Source: Legionella genomosp. 1 (GTDB taxonomy: Bacteria > Pseudomonadota > Gammaproteobacteria > Legionellales > Legionellaceae). From it: a DNA stretch of 8,224 nt. Below are positions 7,160-8,224 of this stretch, in pieces (the first letter of the stretch is position 1; the number at the start of each line of letters is the position of its first letter). The position numbers and the translations under genes were made by a program. The notes under the pieces were generated by a model that was given only the letters and a program-made list of their open reading frames with translations, was not told the DNA's origin and searched no databases. The DNA lies in NCBI GenBank assembly GCA_945901965.1, contig CAMDMN010000085.1:1-8224 (forward strand), written 5' to 3'.

Positions 7160-7166
7160 CTCCTCT
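7160..7166 (-). promoter_or_regulatory. Ribosome binding site deciding the atpF TTG start
   Basis: AGAGGAG on the minus strand is one of the best Shine-Dalgarno matches in the operon. Its spacing to the TTG at 7151 is 8 nt, against 2 nt to the TTG at 7157, so it selects the downstream TTG. A strong site may compensate for the weak start codon. Confidence 0.7.
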
Positions 7167-7175
7167 AACAATAGC

Positions 7176-7193
7176 TGGCGCCCCAAGGCGCCA
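7176..7193 (-). repeat. GC-rich stem-loop between atpE and atpF
   Basis: TGGCGCC (7176-7182) pairs with GGCGCCA (7187-7193) in a perfect 7-bp stem with a 4-nt loop. It sits 19 nt past the atpE stop and 9 nt before the atpF ribosome binding site. No T run follows on the minus strand, so it is not a standard terminator. A hairpin here could protect the 3' end of processed atpE mRNA or lower atpF translation, which would suit the need for many c subunits but few b subunits. That role is inference. Confidence 0.55.
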
Positions 7194-7212
7194 CCGAATT
7201 AATCTCTTGCTA

Positions 7213-7488
7213 TCAAGAACCTAGGTTAGCTAAAAATGGGTTAGCGAATGTAAAGAACAATGCAATACCAACACCAATCATAGTTACCGCATCTAGTAAG
7301 CCTGCAACAATAAACATTTTAACTTGAAGCATTGGAACCATCTCTGGTTGACGAGCAGCACCTTCTAAAAATTTGCCACCTAACAAACCAAAACCAATAG
7401 CGGTACCTAGAGCACCTAACCCAATTAACAAAGCGACTGCAATAACTGTCATACCTTGAACTTGTGCTATTAAATTTGCTGCTTGCAT
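7213..7488 (-). CDS. atpE: F1Fo ATP synthase subunit c (proteolipid)
   Basis: Forms the rotating membrane ring that carries protons. It has 91 residues against 79 in E. coli; the extra length is about six residues at the front and a tail (NPFLANLGS) at the end. Two membrane helices are seen: a glycine-rich first one (GLGALGTAIGFGLLGG, about 23-38) and a second at about 56-82. They are joined by the polar RQP loop (47-49) that faces F1. The proton-binding acid is D66 in AGLLDAVTM (equivalent to E. coli D61). It is an aspartate, and the surrounding residues do not look like the sodium-binding type, so a proton-driven enzyme is likely. A TTG at 7509 would add MSIKGIY, but the ATG at 7488 has AAGGGGA with 5 nt spacing and is preferred. 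It lies 33 nt after the atpB stop. Confidence 0.96.
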   Translation of the reverse strand: MQAANLIAQVQGMTVIAVALLIGLGALGTAIGFGLLGGKFLEGAARQPEMVPMLQVKMFIVAGLLDAVTMIGVGIALFFTFANPFLANLGS

Positions 7489-7521
7489 ATATATCCCCTT
7501 AATGGACAATTAAAAAAATGG

Positions 7522-8224
7522 TTAATGATCTTCATGGGCAAGACTTAAGTAAACAATCGTCAATACCATGAAAATAAAAGCCTGCAATGTTATCACTAAA
7601 ATGTGAAATATTGACCACGCTAATGATAATATAAACTGTGCCGCTCCTAATGTTACAGAAGAGGCAACTCCGCTAGATGAAGAGTTAAGTGTTAATAACG
7701 CTAATAAAATAAATATCAATTCACCAGCATATAAATTTCCAAATAACCGTAATGATAGAGAAATTGGTTTCGCAAATAGCCCCACTAGCTCTAACAATAA
7801 ATTAAACGGTATAAAAAATGGGTTATTAAATGGCTGTAAAGTAAGTTCTTTTACAAAACCTTTGGTACCCTTTATCTTGATGCTATAAAAAAGTATCAGA
7901 ATAAACACTGATAACGACATGGCAAATGTTAAATTAAGATCATTAGTTGGCACTACCTTTAAAGCTGGTAGCCCTAATGGTTTGGCTATTGCTGGTAAAA
8001 TATCGACGGGTAAAATATCCATGAAATTCATGAGGAATACCCAAATAAAAATAGTCAGCGCTAAAGGCCCGATAACAGTAGATTTCCCATGGAAACAATC
8101 TTTAACCTGATTATCAGCAAATTCAAGCATTAATTCTGCAAAATTTTGTAATTTACCAGGCACGCCTGTTGAAACCCTGCGGGCGCCAAGATACAAGAAT
8201 GTCATTGCGAAAATACCGACAACA
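7522..8224 (-). CDS. atpB: F1Fo ATP synthase subunit a, 5' end outside window
   Basis: Membrane stator subunit holding the two proton half-channels against the c ring. The frame stays open to the window edge: upstream of an internal Met at 8205 it reads VVGIFA, matching the end of the first membrane helix of E. coli subunit a. That Met is therefore not the start, and by the E. coli alignment about 50 N-terminal residues are missing. The visible 233 codons carry TGVPGKLQ, the LALTIFIWVFLMNFMDILPVD helix region, LPALKVVPT, ELTLQPFN, the essential arginine in SLRLFGNLYAGEL (equivalent to R210, with E219 following), and HILVITLQAFIFM with the H245 and Q252 equivalents. The segment between GELIF and the last helix is 13 residues longer than in E. 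coli and Ser-rich (NSSSSG). The operon promoter and any atpI lie outside the window. Confidence 0.97.
   Translation of the reverse strand, partial: VVGIFAMTFLYLGARRVSTGVPGKLQNFAELMLEFADNQVKDCFHGKSTVIGPLALTIFIWVFLMNFMDILPVDILPAIAKPLGLPALKVVPTNDLNLTFAMSLSVFILILFYSIKIKGTKGFVKELTLQPFNNPFFIPFNLLLELVGLFAKPISLSLRLFGNLYAGELIFILLALLTLNSSSSGVASSVTLGAAQFILSLAWSIFHILVITLQAFIFMVLTIVYLSLAHEDH

Noticed and set aside
7489..7509. TTG at 7509 as the atpE start
   Set aside because: The AAGGGGA ribosome site lies downstream of it and fits the ATG at 7488.
8203..8205. ATG at 8205 as the atpB start
   Set aside because: The frame continues upstream to the window edge with residues matching subunit a, so this is an internal Met.
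8201..8210. GTCATTGCGA inside atpB, identical to the start of the 4446-4519 repeat arm
   Set aside because: It encodes conserved subunit a sequence and has no inverted partner nearby; a chance 10-base match.
1..8224. CRISPR array, defence island, prophage or other novel multi-gene system
   Set aside because: No regularly spaced direct repeats, integrase, nuclease or phage genes are present. The space is taken up by one unknown gene and the atp operon.

Overview
The window is mostly the F1Fo ATP synthase (atp) operon of an AT-rich gammaproteobacterium, read on the minus strand. At the low-coordinate end it is met by one convergent plus-strand gene of unknown function. The subunits resemble their E. 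coli counterparts along most of their length. From memory, the first residues of subunit b (DINLTL) and the c subunit look most like Legionella/Coxiella-type sequences. Together with the low G+C, this suggests a member or relative of the Legionellales; that is inference, not a database result.

Layout from left to right: (1) 43-1521, plus strand, a 492-residue mostly soluble protein that I cannot assign to a family, with a strongly basic, NLS-like patch near its C-terminus. (2) 1522-1669, a 148-bp convergent intergenic region holding three small hairpin units, each carrying a GTAG tetranucleotide at its foot (CTAC where inverted). This is the layout of REP/BIME elements mobilised by RAYT transposases. 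(3) 1670-8224, minus strand, atpC-D-G-A-H-F-E-B, which in transcription order is atpB (5' end outside the window), atpE, atpF, atpH, atpA, atpG, atpD, atpC. All eight are intact apart from the window edge, and the catalytic and proton-path residues are present.

The genes make one machine. AtpB (a), AtpE (c ring) and AtpF (b) form the membrane proton channel and stator stalk. AtpH (delta) ties the stator to the head. AtpA and AtpD form the alpha3beta3 catalytic head. AtpG and AtpC form the rotor shaft and its regulatory foot. Most gaps are 1 to 61 nt with good Shine-Dalgarno sites. The exception is the 198-nt atpA-atpG gap, which contains a second, unrelated inverted repeat (GTCATTGC...GCAATGAC type) that will be transcribed inside the operon mRNA.

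I found no undescribed multi-gene system. The points worth a second look are the unknown plus-strand gene, the two families of palindromic repeats, a GC-rich hairpin between atpE and atpF, and an apparent TTG start for atpF.
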